Shown here piece by piece: positions 32,335 to 42,777 of a DNA stretch of 64,000 bases. The stretch is taken from positions 2,480,001-2,544,000 of the forward strand of contig NZ_JAXAFK010000001.1 in the NCBI RefSeq assembly GCF_033898505.1, written 5' to 3'. Both the position numbers and the translations under genes were made by a program. The stretch comes from Pectobacterium carotovorum. Lineage in GTDB: Bacteria > Pseudomonadota > Gammaproteobacteria > Enterobacterales > Enterobacteriaceae. The notes under the pieces were generated by a model. It was not told where the DNA came from. It saw only the letters and a list, made by a program, of their open reading frames with translations, and searched no databases. Positions within the stretch are counted from its first letter, which is position 1. Every line of letters starts with the position of its first letter.

Positions 32335-32973
32335 TTATTCTTCAATATCCATCAAGGAAAAGTGCTGTTTTATCTTTTCAACCAGCTTTTCTGGCCCATC
32401 TTCTTGTACAAAATCGGTGAGAAGAAACTTGAAACCTATTGTCTTAACCAACCCCTTATTACCCAATTCAACCTCAGACTCAAGCTCAGGATAAGCAGCA
32501 TGACGCCAAACTCGATCGAATATCTCATTGTTATTATGTATCTGCTTAATTGGGCTAAATAGATAGATTGCCAGATAAGTCTCTGTCTGTTTTATCGTTT
32601 TATTTAGTTCACAGGCATCTGGCTCTTGCTCCGCATAGACCTCTTTACGATGTTCCCATTCCAGTTCACTATCGGTGATAAGCCTGACATCCAAAATATA
32701 ATCATTTGGGCAGAAATAGCGTGAAGATGATTTTTTGATGAATGTAAAAGAAGTATCTATCAACGGTAAAAAATTCCATCCCCAGTACTTGAATGGGTTC
32801 ACGCTTCTTGATGGTGGCGTATCAAAACTAATCGGGTTCCACTGCAAAAACTGTACACTCATCAATTCCCCTACTCGTTCTATACGGGGTAATACCTGCT
32901 GATAAAATCCTGCGCAGATACGATGTGCCTGTCTGACTTGCTGAAGCGAGTTATCAATATCCATTTTTAACAT
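32335..32973 (-). CDS. Unknown protein, partner of PD-(D/E)XK nuclease-like gene
   Basis: A 212-residue protein without a motif I recognise. It is rich in aromatic residues (W-N-P-I-S-F, Y-W-G-W-N-F) with a hydrophilic, helical C-terminus. It starts 2 bases after the stop of the nuclease-like gene with no ribosome site of its own, so it is translationally coupled to it. It could be the specificity, inhibitor or immunity partner of the nuclease. Lower GC than the flanking core genes suggests acquisition. Confidence 0.6.
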   Translation of the reverse strand: MLKMDIDNSLQQVRQAHRICAGFYQQVLPRIERVGELMSVQFLQWNPISFDTPPSRSVNPFKYWGWNFLPLIDTSFTFIKKSSSRYFCPNDYILDVRLITDSELEWEHRKEVYAEQEPDACELNKTIKQTETYLAIYLFSPIKQIHNNNEIFDRVWRHAAYPELESEVELGNKGLVKTIGFKFLLTDFVQEDGPEKLVEKIKQHFSLMDIEE

Positions 32974-32975
32974 TC

Positions 32976-33689
32976 TTATTTGTTGTCAGAAAAAGAAGAG
33001 AAAATATTTTTAGTTCCCTCATGCAGAGGAAACGCAGTAATAAGCTGAGATAATTTTTTATACTCTGGCAAAGCCACTCGAATACCATATAAGGAAAGTG
33101 CAGACAGACAATCCCTAACAATATGCTGCTCATGGATGTCCACATTCTGTAAAGACAGTAATGCGTTCTTAGCATTGTGCCACTCTCTCTGTATTACCTT
33201 TGTATTATCTTTGTAGTTTCCTATTAATTTATTATTAAACTCCCCTAACGATTTGGGAATATTCCCTAATGCAATAAAATAGAGTTGTTCTTTTCTTCTC
33301 TCATCCTGATGATAGGCAGTAATCTCTCGTTGCCATTGTTGATGGTATTGCCAACCCCCCTCAGGTGGTTTAACTTCAATCAAAATATCGGCTTTTTCAA
33401 ACTCCAGAACAACATCAGGTTCGACACTGTTCTGGTAAACATCTTTCATTTTCAGAGAATAACGAGGCCAAAAATTCACCTGACGATACTCACCTAATTC
33501 TGATTTCGATAAACCTAGAAACTCACTAATGAACAAGAAACGACTTTCTGCACTCAAATAACCAATTCGTGTCCAAAATGCTGCCGTCAATAAATCCTCT
33601 CGTTTTTTAAAGACATTACGCCAACTCTCTGGCGCTTTCCCTTCTATTTCCACTCTGCCTGCTTTTCCTTGCATAATGGCCTGAAGCAT
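32976..33689 (-). CDS. PD-(D/E)XK nuclease-like protein
   Basis: A 237-residue protein whose middle carries E-P-D-V-V-L-E-F-E (about 97-105) and then I-L-I-E-V-K-P-P (about 108-115), the Asp ... E-x-K signature of PD-(D/E)XK nucleases. A following Q-W-Q-R-E-I-T-A-Y stretch fits the Q-rich helix of this fold. The N-terminal 90 residues and the C-terminus are of unknown type. It is first of a two-gene unit. Such solitary nuclease pairs are often anti-phage or mobile-element functions, but this is inference. Confidence 0.65.
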   Translation of the reverse strand: MLQAIMQGKAGRVEIEGKAPESWRNVFKKREDLLTAAFWTRIGYLSAESRFLFISEFLGLSKSELGEYRQVNFWPRYSLKMKDVYQNSVEPDVVLEFEKADILIEVKPPEGGWQYHQQWQREITAYHQDERRKEQLYFIALGNIPKSLGEFNNKLIGNYKDNTKVIQREWHNAKNALLSLQNVDIHEQHIVRDCLSALSLYGIRVALPEYKKLSQLITAFPLHEGTKNIFSSFSDNK

Positions 33690-33876
33690 CTAATTCTCCT
33701 GATAAACCTAATAGATCACTCGGAAGGTACTCTGCCTAAATGGTGTGATCTGAACGCCAGACTTACGACCAACCAGACCGAGCCGTACCGATCATAGCAT
33801 CGTCCTCCAACGATGAACGATGCCTAATTAGAAAAACAAGCCAGAAAATACGCGATAAAACGCGTTCCCCCAACCG

Positions 33877-35086
<1,210 letters not shown>

Positions 35087-35575
35087 ATGTCCGCCATAAA
35101 AAATGAAATGACTTGCCGCCTCTGCCTGTTATCCATGTTAGCCCCGGCAGCGATTGCCGAAACGGAGGAAAAATTGAAAATTACCCGCAGCGGTTCACTC
35201 CCGTCCCAGCCAGGCCCGGAAAGCTATTTTTCCGGCAACGTACGCATCGATGCACCTTTCCAAGGCACCGCACCCGCTCGGGTTGGCGGCGCGACCGTCA
35301 CCTTTGAACCCGGTGCCCGCACGGCATGGCACACCCATCCACTCGGCCAGACGCTGATCGTCACGCAAGGTCGGGGCTGGCTTCAGGAATGGGGTGGCGA
35401 CATTCAGGAGATCAATCAGGGCGATATCGTTTGGATACCTGAAGGCATAAAACACTGGCACGGCGCGACGGCACAAACGGCGATGACGCACATTGCGATT
35501 GCCGAATCGCTTAACGGCAGCCCGGTTGAATGGCTGGAAAAAGTCAGCGACGAACAGTACGAAAAAGTGAAGTAG
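35087..35575 (+). CDS. Exported cupin-domain protein
   Basis: A 162-residue protein with a probable signal peptide ([13 protein letters not shown]) and a single cupin barrel. The metal-binding motif 1 is [14 protein letters not shown] and motif 2 is [15 protein letters not shown]. It resembles small cupins annotated as mandelonitrile-lyase or quercetinase type. The substrate is unknown. Two in-frame starts (35087, 35108) are possible; neither has an ideal ribosome site. The divergent LysR is its likely regulator. Confidence 0.7.
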   Translation: MSAIKNEMTCRLCLLSMLAPAAIAETEEKLKITRSGSLPSQPGPESYFSGNVRIDAPFQGTAPARVGGATVTFEPGARTAWHTHPLGQTLIVTQGRGWLQEWGGDIQEINQGDIVWIPEGIKHWHGATAQTAMTHIAIAESLNGSPVEWLEKVSDEQYEKVK

Positions 35576-35607
35576 CACAAGAAAAAGGCGTGACAGATAA
35601 AAACAGC

Positions 35608-35639
35608 AAAGCCACTCAGCGTGAAGACTGAATGGCTTT
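35608..35639. terminator. Bidirectional terminator between cupin and EIIA genes
   Basis: AAAGCCACTCAG (35608-35619) pairs with CTGAATGGCTTT (35628-35639) with one mismatch, with T-runs on each side. It separates the convergent genes. Confidence 0.7.
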
Positions 35640-35660
35640 TCTACTTGCTCTGCGATGCGG

Positions 35661-35984
35661 TTAGCGTAGGTGGAGATTAACGCCAGAGACCTCTTTCCTG
35701 AGTTCAATAATCTCTTCAGCCAGTTCACGGCATAGCATCGCATTCATCAGGTGATCCTGTGCGTGCACGACGATAAGTTCGAGATTCGTTTTTTCCTTAC
35801 TTTGGTTGCCAATGAATCCGGTCTGAATCAATTGCGCCCGGTTCAGCGCCACCGCAGCCATTTTTAATAATTCATCGACATGATCCCACTCCCCTCGGCG
35901 AGCAGATCTCAGGGCTTCCATTGCGCAGGAACGTGTTTCGCCAGATTTAACGATAAGCTCAATCATCCGCGTTTCTACATCCAT
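35661..35984 (-). CDS. Orphan PTS lactose/cellobiose-family EIIA
   Basis: A 107-residue helical protein of the lactose/cellobiose EIIA family. The phosphorylated His lies in I-V-V-H-A-Q-D-H-L-M (about 75-84) and the N-terminal I-V-K-S-G-E-T-R-S-C-A-M-E-A-L block is typical. EIIA receives phosphate from HPr. No EIIB or EIIC gene lies nearby, so it may serve a distant permease or act in regulation. Confidence 0.8.
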   Translation of the reverse strand: MDVETRMIELIVKSGETRSCAMEALRSARRGEWDHVDELLKMAAVALNRAQLIQTGFIGNQSKEKTNLELIVVHAQDHLMNAMLCRELAEEIIELRKEVSGVNLHLR

Positions 35985-36292
35985 TTTTCCATCCCCCGAA
36001 TATCAGTTGCTGTGTCACCTTTTTGTCGGTCAATTAACCCCAAATTGCAGACAAGCGCACGTGACACCGAAGAAATACGGTGCATTTATTGTATCGCTAC
36101 TCACAGCCTGCACATTAAATATAGATGATGAATCAGGATTTGTTTCTGTAAATCATGATGTTATATCTCATTTCTGGTGAAATAAATTTCACATACGCAC
36201 TCGGCTGTTTTTTAAGCGATGGATTTATACAATTTCACACCGTGACATGTGCTGAAATAAAGTGATGACCGCTATGTCACACCCACCGGAAC

Positions 36293-36309
36293 CTTAATTT
36301 AACCTTAAG
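36293..36309 (+). promoter_or_regulatory. PmrA box (perfect match) upstream of sfuA
   Basis: CTTAAT-TTAAC-CTTAAG matches YTTAAK-N5-YTTAAK fully. It lies 10 bases before the Fur box, so a promoter with -10 in the Fur box could be activated by PmrA and repressed by Fur-Fe2+. Confidence 0.65.
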
Positions 36310-36318
36310 AAAGCGAAA

Positions 36319-36344
36319 TAATAATAACTATCATTATTATTATC
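36319..36344 (+). promoter_or_regulatory. Fur box upstream of sfuA
   Basis: ATAATAATAACTATCATTAT and the following bases make an AT-rich inverted repeat close to the Fur consensus (GATAATGATAATCATTATC). Fur-Fe2+ would shut off the iron transporter when iron is plentiful. Confidence 0.7.
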
Positions 36345-36483
36345 GATATGTAAAATCCATCCTCGACTGCCGCTACATATCGGCCTGTGTCGCTAAAATA
36401 GCGTGGCTATCGTGAGCGACACACGGGCTTCCATGTAGGCCAGCAATACGCAAACACGACAGGTATTGATAAGGGTAAATAAT

Positions 36484-37500
36484 ATGAAGCTTGGTTTTGG
36501 ATTACTGAGTTCTGCCGTTTTATTCGCTTCCGGTTTGGCTCTCAGCGCATCAGCAAATGCAGCAGAAAACGATGAAGGGATTGTGATTTACAATGCCCAA
36601 CATGAAAACCTCGTGAAATCCTGGGTTGACGGTTTTACCAAAGAAACCGGCATCAAGGTAACGTTGCGCAATGGCAGCGACACCGAATTGGGCAACCAGC
36701 TGGTGCAGGAAGGGAAATCGTCGCCTGCCGATGTGTTCCTGACCGAAAACTCACCGTCGATGGTGCTGGTCGATAACGCCGATCTCTTTGCTCCGCTGGA
36801 TAAAGCCACCCTCGCGCAGGTACCGTCTGACTATCGTCCGTCCCACGGCCGCTGGATCGGGATTGCCGCGCGCTCCACCGTCTTTGTCTACAACCCGGCC
36901 AAATTTACCGACGCACAGTTGCCGAAATCCTTAGCCGATCTGGCGCAGCCAGAATGGAAAGGCCGCTGGGCCGCCTCCCCGTCCGGCGCAGATTTTCAGG
37001 CCATCGTCAGCGCCTACCTGGAGCTGAAAGGTGAGAAAGCCACGCAAGACTGGCTGAAAGGCATGAAAGAAAACTTCACCGCCTATAAAGGTAACAGCAC
37101 GGTGATGAAAGCCGTGAACGCGGGTCAGATTGATAGCGGCGTGATCTATCACTATTACCGTTTTGTCGATCAGGCTAAAACCGGCGAAAACAGTAACAAC
37201 ACGAAGCTGTACTACTTCAAACATAAAGATCCGGGCGCATTCGTCAGCATTTCCGGTGCCGGCGTGCTGGCATCCAGCAAACATGCGAAAGATGCACAGG
37301 CCTTTATTAAGTGGATTACGGGCAAATCTGGTCAGGAAATCTTGCGCACCAACGATGCCTTTGAATATGCCGTTGGCGTCAACGCGGCCTCAAATAACAA
37401 ACTGGTTCCGCTGAAAGATCTGGATGCACCGAAAGTCGATGCCGCCAAACTCAACAGCAAAAAAGTCGTGGACCTGATGACGCAAGCTGGCTTGCTGTAA
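36484..37500 (+). CDS. sfuA: Ferric iron ABC transporter, periplasmic binding protein (SfuA/FbpA)
   Basis: A 338-residue periplasmic protein with a signal peptide (residues about 1-26, ending A-N-A-A). It has the FbpA/SfuA iron-binding pattern: I-Y-N-A-Q-H-E near the start of the mature protein and paired tyrosines in V-I-Y-H-Y-Y-R (about 220-226), which bind Fe3+. It hands free Fe3+ to the SfuBC permease. The ATG at 36484 is chosen because of AAGGG upstream and the signal peptide; the start at 36466 would put six extra residues before it. Confidence 0.85.
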   Translation: MKLGFGLLSSAVLFASGLALSASANAAENDEGIVIYNAQHENLVKSWVDGFTKETGIKVTLRNGSDTELGNQLVQEGKSSPADVFLTENSPSMVLVDNADLFAPLDKATLAQVPSDYRPSHGRWIGIAARSTVFVYNPAKFTDAQLPKSLADLAQPEWKGRWAASPSGADFQAIVSAYLELKGEKATQDWLKGMKENFTAYKGNSTVMKAVNAGQIDSGVIYHYYRFVDQAKTGENSNNTKLYYFKHKDPGAFVSISGAGVLASSKHAKDAQAFIKWITGKSGQEILRTNDAFEYAVGVNAASNNKLVPLKDLDAPKVDAAKLNSKKVVDLMTQAGLL

Positions 37501-37585
37501 CGCATAGGTTTTAACGCATAGGTTTTAACACGTAGTTTTTAACGCACAGATTGTCGCGCATGGGTTATAGCACATAGATGTCATG
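37501..37585 (+). repeat. Degenerate tandem repeat between sfuA and sfuB
   Basis: Starting at 37501 the unit CGCATAGGTTTTAA recurs about every 16-18 bases, with exact and then increasingly diverged copies (AACGCATAGGTTTTAA twice, then CACGTAG, CGCACAG, CGCATGGG, CACATAG). It lies in the non-coding gap of an operon. Confidence 0.65.
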
Positions 37586-37593
37586 ACCCACCT

Positions 37594-37621
37594 TTCGTCA
37601 GGGCGTTCGCGTCCTGACGAA
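37594..37621 (+). other. Hairpin between sfuA and sfuB
   Basis: TTCGTCAGG (37594-37602) and CCTGACGAA (37613-37621) pair perfectly around a 10-base loop with no T-tract. It could stabilise the binding-protein mRNA against 3' decay so that SfuA is made in excess over the permease, a common feature of ABC operons. Confidence 0.5.
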
Positions 37622-37695
37622 TCATCACCTGAATGTCCGCATATAGCGGCTTCACCGTCTTAACCTATCGTCCTGACGAGGCAGCTACAGGCAGT

Positions 37696-39273
37696 ATGAC
37701 AAACGTTAGCTACAGCGAAACGACCCCGTTCACCGCACCCTCTCCGCCATTACGCAAGCCAGCCGCGCTGCTTACCCTCATAGCTCTGACGCTATCCCTA
37801 CTGGGGTTTGTTCCGCTCGGCTTTGTGATTGGCGTGAGTATTGATACCGGTTGGGAAACGGCGCGCGCCCTGCTCTTTCGCCCACGCGTCGGCGAACTGC
37901 TGACCAACACGGTGCTGCTGGTCGTCCTGACGCTGCCAATTTGTACGGTTTTGGGCGTGCTGCTGGCCTGGTTAACGGAACGTACCACTCTGCCCGCCCG
38001 GCGCCTGTGGTCACTGCTGCTCACCGCACCGCTGGCGATCCCTGCATTTGTACAAAGCTATGCCTGGATCAGCACTGCCCCCGGCCTGCATGGTCTACCG
38101 GCTGGCGTGTTTTTATCCGTCGTAGCCTATTTACCGTTTCTCTATTTACCCTGTGCCGCGACGCTGCGTCGGCTTAACCCCGCGCTGGAAGATGTCGCCG
38201 CCACGCTGGGCGTCCCTCCCATTACCGTCTTTTTTCGCGTGGTGCTGCCACAGCTAAAGCTGGCTATCGGCGGCGGACTGCTGCTGATTGCGTTGCACCT
38301 GCTGGCGGAGTACGGCCTGTTCGCCATGATCCGCTTCGATACCTTTACCACCGCGATTTTCGATCAGTTTCAGTCAACGTTTAATGGCCCGGCGGCCAAC
38401 ATGCTGGCTGGCGTACTGGCGCTGCTGTGTCTGTTTCTGCTGTGTGCGGATGCCCGCGTACGCGGCGTCACCCGCTATGCGCATGTCGGTTCCGGCGCGC
38501 CGCAGGCTGTCACACCGATACGTCTGTCGCCGTTTCCGCTGTTGCTGGCTCTGCTGTTACTGGCAACACTGATACTGCTAACGCTCGGCGTGCCTTTTAT
38601 TACGCTGTTTCGCTGGCTGTGGTTTGGCGGCTGGGAAGTCTGGCAGCGCCGCGAGCTGCTCGATGCCTTTCGCCAGACCATGACGCTGGCGCTGAGCGGT
38701 GCCGCACTGACGACGCTGGCGGCGATTCCGATGGCCTGGCTGACGATCCGCCACCCTAGTCGCCTGTATCGGTTTCTGGAAGGGTGCAATTACATCACCA
38801 GTTCTCTGCCGGGTATCGTCGTCGCGCTGGCGCTGGTGACCACCACGATTCACCTCATCAGGCCGCTCTACCAGACTGAATTCACCGTGCTGCTGGCTTA
38901 CCTGTTGATGTTTATGCCACGGGCGCTGGTGAATCTACGTGCGGGTATCGCCCAGGCGCCCGTGGAGCTGGAGCAGGTCGCGGCCAGTCTGGGGCGTTCG
39001 CCGTTGCAGACGCTGATGACCGTGACCATTCGGCTGGCCGCGCCCGGCGTCGCCACCGGGGCAACGCTCGTCTTTCTGGCCATCGTCAATGAACTGACCG
39101 CCACGCTGCTGCTGGCCCCCAACGGCACCCGCACGCTGGCGACCGGATTTTGGGCGCTCACCAGCGAGATCGATTATCCGGCGGCGGCACCCTACGCGCT
39201 TATTCTGGTCTTACTGTCGCTGCCGTGGACCTGGTTTCTCTACACGCAATCACAAAAAATGGCGGGGCTGTAA
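37696..39273 (+). CDS. sfuB: Ferric iron ABC transporter, fused permease (SfuB/FbpB)
   Basis: A 525-residue double-length permease with about 12 membrane segments, the usual fused form of FbpB/SfuB. Two E-x-x-A-x-x-L-G loops are visible, V-A-A-T-L-G near 180 and V-A-A-S-L-G near 440, which contact the ATPase SfuC. The start is uncertain: an ATG at 37696 ([12 protein letters not shown]) and one at 37633 are both in frame; neither has a strong ribosome site, and I prefer the shorter. Confidence 0.85.
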   Translation: MTNVSYSETTPFTAPSPPLRKPAALLTLIALTLSLLGFVPLGFVIGVSIDTGWETARALLFRPRVGELLTNTVLLVVLTLPICTVLGVLLAWLTERTTLPARRLWSLLLTAPLAIPAFVQSYAWISTAPGLHGLPAGVFLSVVAYLPFLYLPCAATLRRLNPALEDVAATLGVPPITVFFRVVLPQLKLAIGGGLLLIALHLLAEYGLFAMIRFDTFTTAIFDQFQSTFNGPAANMLAGVLALLCLFLLCADARVRGVTRYAHVGSGAPQAVTPIRLSPFPLLLALLLLATLILLTLGVPFITLFRWLWFGGWEVWQRRELLDAFRQTMTLALSGAALTTLAAIPMAWLTIRHPSRLYRFLEGCNYITSSLPGIVVALALVTTTIHLIRPLYQTEFTVLLAYLLMFMPRALVNLRAGIAQAPVELEQVAASLGRSPLQTLMTVTIRLAAPGVATGATLVFLAIVNELTATLLLAPNGTRTLATGFWALTSEIDYPAAAPYALILVLLSLPWTWFLYTQSQKMAGL

Positions 39274-39275
39274 TC

Positions 39276-40331
39276 ATGTTGGAACTTCATCGCGTCAGTA
39301 AAGGCTTTAATGGGCGCACCGTGCTGTCTGACATTCATCTGACGTTGGAGAACAGCCGCCGCACGGCGATTGTCGGCCCATCCGGTTCAGGAAAAACCAC
39401 GCTGCTGCGCCTGATTGCCGGGTTTGAAAAACCGGATACCGGTGTCATCACGCTGAACGGGAAAACGCTCTGCGATAACGGACTTTCCGTCCCCGCCCAT
39501 CAGCGTGGAATCGGCTATGTACCGCAGGACGGCGCACTGTTCCCGCACCTTTGTATCGCGGATAACATCGCCTTTGGGCTCAAAGGCTCGAAGGCGGAAA
39601 AGCAAAAGCGCGTGGATGAGTTGATGGCGCTGGTTTCCCTCCCCGCACATTTACAGAAGCACTCGCCGCATGAGATTTCCGGCGGTCAGCAGCAGCGTGT
39701 CGCACTGGCTCGCGCGCTGGCGCAGCGCCCTGCATTGATGCTGCTGGATGAACCCTTTTCCGCGCTGGATACCGGCCTGCGTGCCGCCACCCGTAAAGCG
39801 GTGATGGACGTATTACAGCAGGCGAATGTAGCGTCGATTCTGGTAACCCACGATCAGGGAGAAGCGCTGTCTTTTGCCGATCGGGTCGTCGTCATGCGTG
39901 ACGGCCAACTGTCACAATCCGGCTCGCCGTGGACGCTTTACCATCAGCCCGCCAGCGAAGACATCGCGACCTTCCTCGGCGAAACGCTGATTCTCGATGC
40001 GCAGGTGACTGGCGGTCAGGCTGACTGCCTGCTTGGGCGCATCGCGGTGGATCGCCCAACCGCAAGCGGTAAAGCCCGCATCATGCTCAGGCCGGAACAG
40101 ATCGTGATTCAGAGCGCTGAGGTTGATAGCGCTGAGGGGAATAGCACAGCGACGATTCGAGCAACCATCCGTAAGGTTGATTTTTCCGGCTTCGTCTCTA
40201 CGCTAACGCTGCATGTCCACCACACAGCCGCTGACATTATTGAACTGAAAACCGTCAGCCACGCCGCTTTCGCCGTTGGCCAACAGGTCAGCCTGAGCGT
40301 CACGGGTACCGCACACGTCTTCAGTCAATAA
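39276..40331 (+). CDS. sfuC: Ferric iron ABC transporter, ATPase (SfuC/FbpC)
   Basis: A 351-residue ATPase starting MLELHRVSKGF, 2 bases after the sfuB stop. Walker A is G-P-S-G-S-G-K-T-T (about 36-44), the signature motif is I-S-G-G-Q-Q-Q-R, and Walker B is L-M-L-L-D-E-P-F, followed by a TOBE-type regulatory C-terminus. It powers SfuB. The ATG at 39276 is preferred to in-frame codons inside sfuB because it starts at the first conserved residues. Confidence 0.9.
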   Translation: MLELHRVSKGFNGRTVLSDIHLTLENSRRTAIVGPSGSGKTTLLRLIAGFEKPDTGVITLNGKTLCDNGLSVPAHQRGIGYVPQDGALFPHLCIADNIAFGLKGSKAEKQKRVDELMALVSLPAHLQKHSPHEISGGQQQRVALARALAQRPALMLLDEPFSALDTGLRAATRKAVMDVLQQANVASILVTHDQGEALSFADRVVVMRDGQLSQSGSPWTLYHQPASEDIATFLGETLILDAQVTGGQADCLLGRIAVDRPTASGKARIMLRPEQIVIQSAEVDSAEGNSTATIRATIRKVDFSGFVSTLTLHVHHTAADIIELKTVSHAAFAVGQQVSLSVTGTAHVFSQ

Positions 40332-40347
40332 CATCAACCGCTAGCGG

Positions 40348-40378
40348 CGCGCAGGCGGCTTATCGCGCCGTCTGCGCG
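40348..40378. terminator. GC-rich hairpin between convergent sfuC and arnF
   Basis: CGCGCAGGCGGC (40348-40359) pairs with GCCGTCTGCGCG (40367-40378), one wobble, overlapping the last codons of arnF. No T-tract is seen; it probably slows or ends convergent transcription. Confidence 0.5.
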
Positions 40379-40755
40379 TGACGACTCACCAGCCAGACGC
40401 CCAGCATGATAATCAAAACGCCGAGGTTTTTACGCAGGCTCATCGGTTCATTCAGCCACGGCAGGAAAACCGCCGCAAGGTAGACCACCGCATAGCTCAG
40501 ACTAATGAGCGGATAGGCGCGACTTAGCGACAGATAGCGCAGCACCATGAACCAGCACACCATCGACAGACCGTAGCAAACAATCCCGCAGATCACCGCA
40601 ACCACAGGCCAACCGCCCATTAAGGTGCTAAGCGGCGGCCAGTGCGTCAGGGAAATACTCGGTAGCGCCAGCATCCCACTTTTCATTAACACCTGCGCGG
40701 CGCTGGCTAACACAATACTGCCAAGCGCCCAGACATAGCCTTTTTTCGCCATCAT
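40360..40755 (-). CDS. arnF: L-Ara4N-phosphoundecaprenol flippase subunit ArnF
   Basis: A 131-residue, four-helix SMR-like protein starting M-M-A-K-K-G-Y-V-W at 40755, its ATG overlapping the arnE stop. ArnE and ArnF form the heterodimer that moves undecaprenyl-phosphate-L-Ara4N across the inner membrane. Last gene of the arn operon. Confidence 0.9.
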   Translation of the reverse strand: MMAKKGYVWALGSIVLASAAQVLMKSGMLALPSISLTHWPPLSTLMGGWPVVAVICGIVCYGLSMVCWFMVLRYLSLSRAYPLISLSYAVVYLAAVFLPWLNEPMSLRKNLGVLIIMLGVWLVSRHAQTAR

Positions 40756-41093
40756 CCCCCCTGCATCAGATAGATACCGGTGACAATCAGCGCAATGCCC
40801 CACCAGTGGTGCCGGTCCACTCGCTCGCCAAACCAGTAGTGCGCCAGCAGCGTGACCAGAACAAAATTAATGCTCAGTAGCGGGTATGCCACGCCAAGCG
40901 GAATATGCTGCAACACCACAAGCCACAGCAGCAGCCCGATACCCAACAGCAAAGCCGCCAGCACCAGCCATCCCAGCGTCACGCGCTGGCGTCGATCCGT
41001 CGGCAAACGCCGCCAGCACTCCGCCGCCTGTTTCTGGCACAGTTGTCCCAGGCTGGTCAGCAGGCAGACGATAGCCACCAGTAGATAACTCAT
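40752..41093 (-). CDS. arnE: L-Ara4N-phosphoundecaprenol flippase subunit ArnE
   Basis: A 113-residue four-helix protein similar to ArnF, starting inside the arnT stop (4-base overlap). The [11 protein letters not shown] segment is typical of the EamA/SMR fold. Acts with ArnF. Confidence 0.9.
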   Translation of the reverse strand: MSYLLVAIVCLLTSLGQLCQKQAAECWRRLPTDRRQRVTLGWLVLAALLLGIGLLLWLVVLQHIPLGVAYPLLSINFVLVTLLAHYWFGERVDRHHWWGIALIVTGIYLMQGG

Positions 41094-42760
41094 GGCGCTA
41101 TCTGCTTATAAAACAACAGCACGTAGCGGTGCGATTTTTTCAACTGATCGGGGGCAGGCAGACTGCTGTATTCTTCATCGGTATCCCTATCGACCTTCAG
41201 CACCAGCGCGACATTTCCGCTACGCCGTTTCTCAGCCAGCCAGGCCGGGAAAGCGCCCTCATCCACAAAACGGTCAGTGGAATCAGCGTAGTCCAGCCCG
41301 TAGTTCAATTCGCCCCGCGCCTTGAATAAGGTGATATCGCTACGTTTGAGCTCCCATGCCAGTCCGGCGGCCAGCCCAACTTCATCGCTAAGCACATAGC
41401 GGCTCTCCTCCAGCAGTGGCTGGTGACTACGAATAAAGGTTTGAGGATTCTTTGAATCAACCACGCTCGCCGGAATACTCCCGCCGACGAGCAGCGCCAG
41501 AAATAGCGGACAACCCGCGACCAGATATCCCCACGATCGCTGCTTTTTAAGGCTGACAGCAGCAAAGGCCACCCAGCCAATAAAACAGACGACACCGGAT
41601 ACGATGGTCAGCCCTTCTCCCGGTTGATAGAGATGCGGCATGATAATGCCGAGGCCCAGCGCCGCAACGGCGAGCGCCAGCAGGCTGCCAAACGCAATAT
41701 TGAGCCAGCTATTGATACGCAATAAACGCTCGCGTACCGCAGGGGCCAGTCCGGAAATCCACGCCGCCATCAGCAACGCCAGCGGTGCAAAGCACGGCAG
41801 AATATAAGTCAGCAACTTGCCTTTAGCGATGCTGAAAAACAGCAGCGGCATCACCATCCAGCACAGCAGAAGGAACCGTTCCGGGTTCGCTTTTCGTTCC
41901 GTCCAACCGCTGCGTAACGCGCCCGGCAGCAGCGCCAGCCAGGGGAATGCGCCGACAATCAGAACCGGCAGGTAATACCAGAACGGCGCTTTATGCTGCG
42001 CATCGTCTTCTGCAAAACGCTGGATATGCTCAATCCAAAAGAAGTAGTGCCAGTAATCAGCTTCTCGCGCATGCACCGCCAGCGCCCACGGCGCACTCAG
42101 CAAAACCGCGACGATAATCGCCAGCGGCCCGAACAGCAGCAATTCCTTAATCCGCTTTTGCGCCAGCGCTACCGGCAGCACGCTGATGACCGGCAAGGCC
42201 AGCGCCAGAAAGCCTTTGGTCATAAATCCCATGCCACAGGCCAGCCCCATCAGTCCCCAGGCCATGAGTCGTTCGCGCGTCAGCGTGGCACGCTGAATCA
42301 GCACGTGGCTGAACAGCGCCGCCGTCATCCAGAGCGTCACCATCGGATCGAGCACGCTGTAGGTGCCAATACCATACACGAGCAGCGACGTCAGATAGAT
42401 CGTCGCCGCCAGCAGCGCAGTACGCCGGTTTTTCCACAGCAGCATCGCCAGCCAAAACACCAGCAGCGCGCTCAGCGCAGTAGAAAATACCGAACCAAAG
42501 CGCACGGCAAAATTGGTATGACCAAATAACCACTGGCTGATGTTATTCAGCCAGTAGCCCGCAACGGGTTTCTCAAAGTAGCGAACGTCCAGCAAATGCG
42601 GCACGATCCAATCGCCACGCTGAAGCATCTCGCGGCTGATTTCCGCATAGCGCGTTTCATCCGGTGACCACAGCCAGCGGCCGTTAAGCGGTAACAGGTA
42701 GAGCAAAGCAAATAACACCAGTATTACGGTACTTTTTAGCTTTATCATGCCTTTTTCCAT
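41090..42760 (-). CDS. arnT: Undecaprenyl phosphate-L-Ara4N transferase ArnT
   Basis: A 556-residue GT-C fold enzyme with about 12-13 membrane segments. The first periplasmic loop has the catalytic D-E-T-R-Y-A-E-I (about 36-43) of the PMT-type family. It transfers L-Ara4N to lipid A phosphate, lowering negative charge and giving polymyxin resistance. The ATG at 42760 has AGGAGA upstream. The arnD stop is at 42778, 17 bases before. Confidence 0.9.
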   Translation of the reverse strand: MEKGMIKLKSTVILVLFALLYLLPLNGRWLWSPDETRYAEISREMLQRGDWIVPHLLDVRYFEKPVAGYWLNNISQWLFGHTNFAVRFGSVFSTALSALLVFWLAMLLWKNRRTALLAATIYLTSLLVYGIGTYSVLDPMVTLWMTAALFSHVLIQRATLTRERLMAWGLMGLACGMGFMTKGFLALALPVISVLPVALAQKRIKELLLFGPLAIIVAVLLSAPWALAVHAREADYWHYFFWIEHIQRFAEDDAQHKAPFWYYLPVLIVGAFPWLALLPGALRSGWTERKANPERFLLLCWMVMPLLFFSIAKGKLLTYILPCFAPLALLMAAWISGLAPAVRERLLRINSWLNIAFGSLLALAVAALGLGIIMPHLYQPGEGLTIVSGVVCFIGWVAFAAVSLKKQRSWGYLVAGCPLFLALLVGGSIPASVVDSKNPQTFIRSHQPLLEESRYVLSDEVGLAAGLAWELKRSDITLFKARGELNYGLDYADSTDRFVDEGAFPAWLAEKRRSGNVALVLKVDRDTDEEYSSLPAPDQLKKSHRYVLLFYKQIAP

Positions 42761-42777
42761 GCTATCTCCTGCTTTAT

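Larger units (their letters stand above)
35985..36483. other. Control region of the ferric iron transporter
   Basis: About 500 bases without a gene. It contains a perfect PmrA box (36293-36309) and a Fur-like box (36319-36344) in tandem. The longer stretch before them (35985-36290) shows nothing distinctive. Confidence 0.6.

Noticed and set aside
37501..37585. A CRISPR array
   Set aside because: The repeats are short, degenerate and directly adjoining, without spacers; no cas genes.
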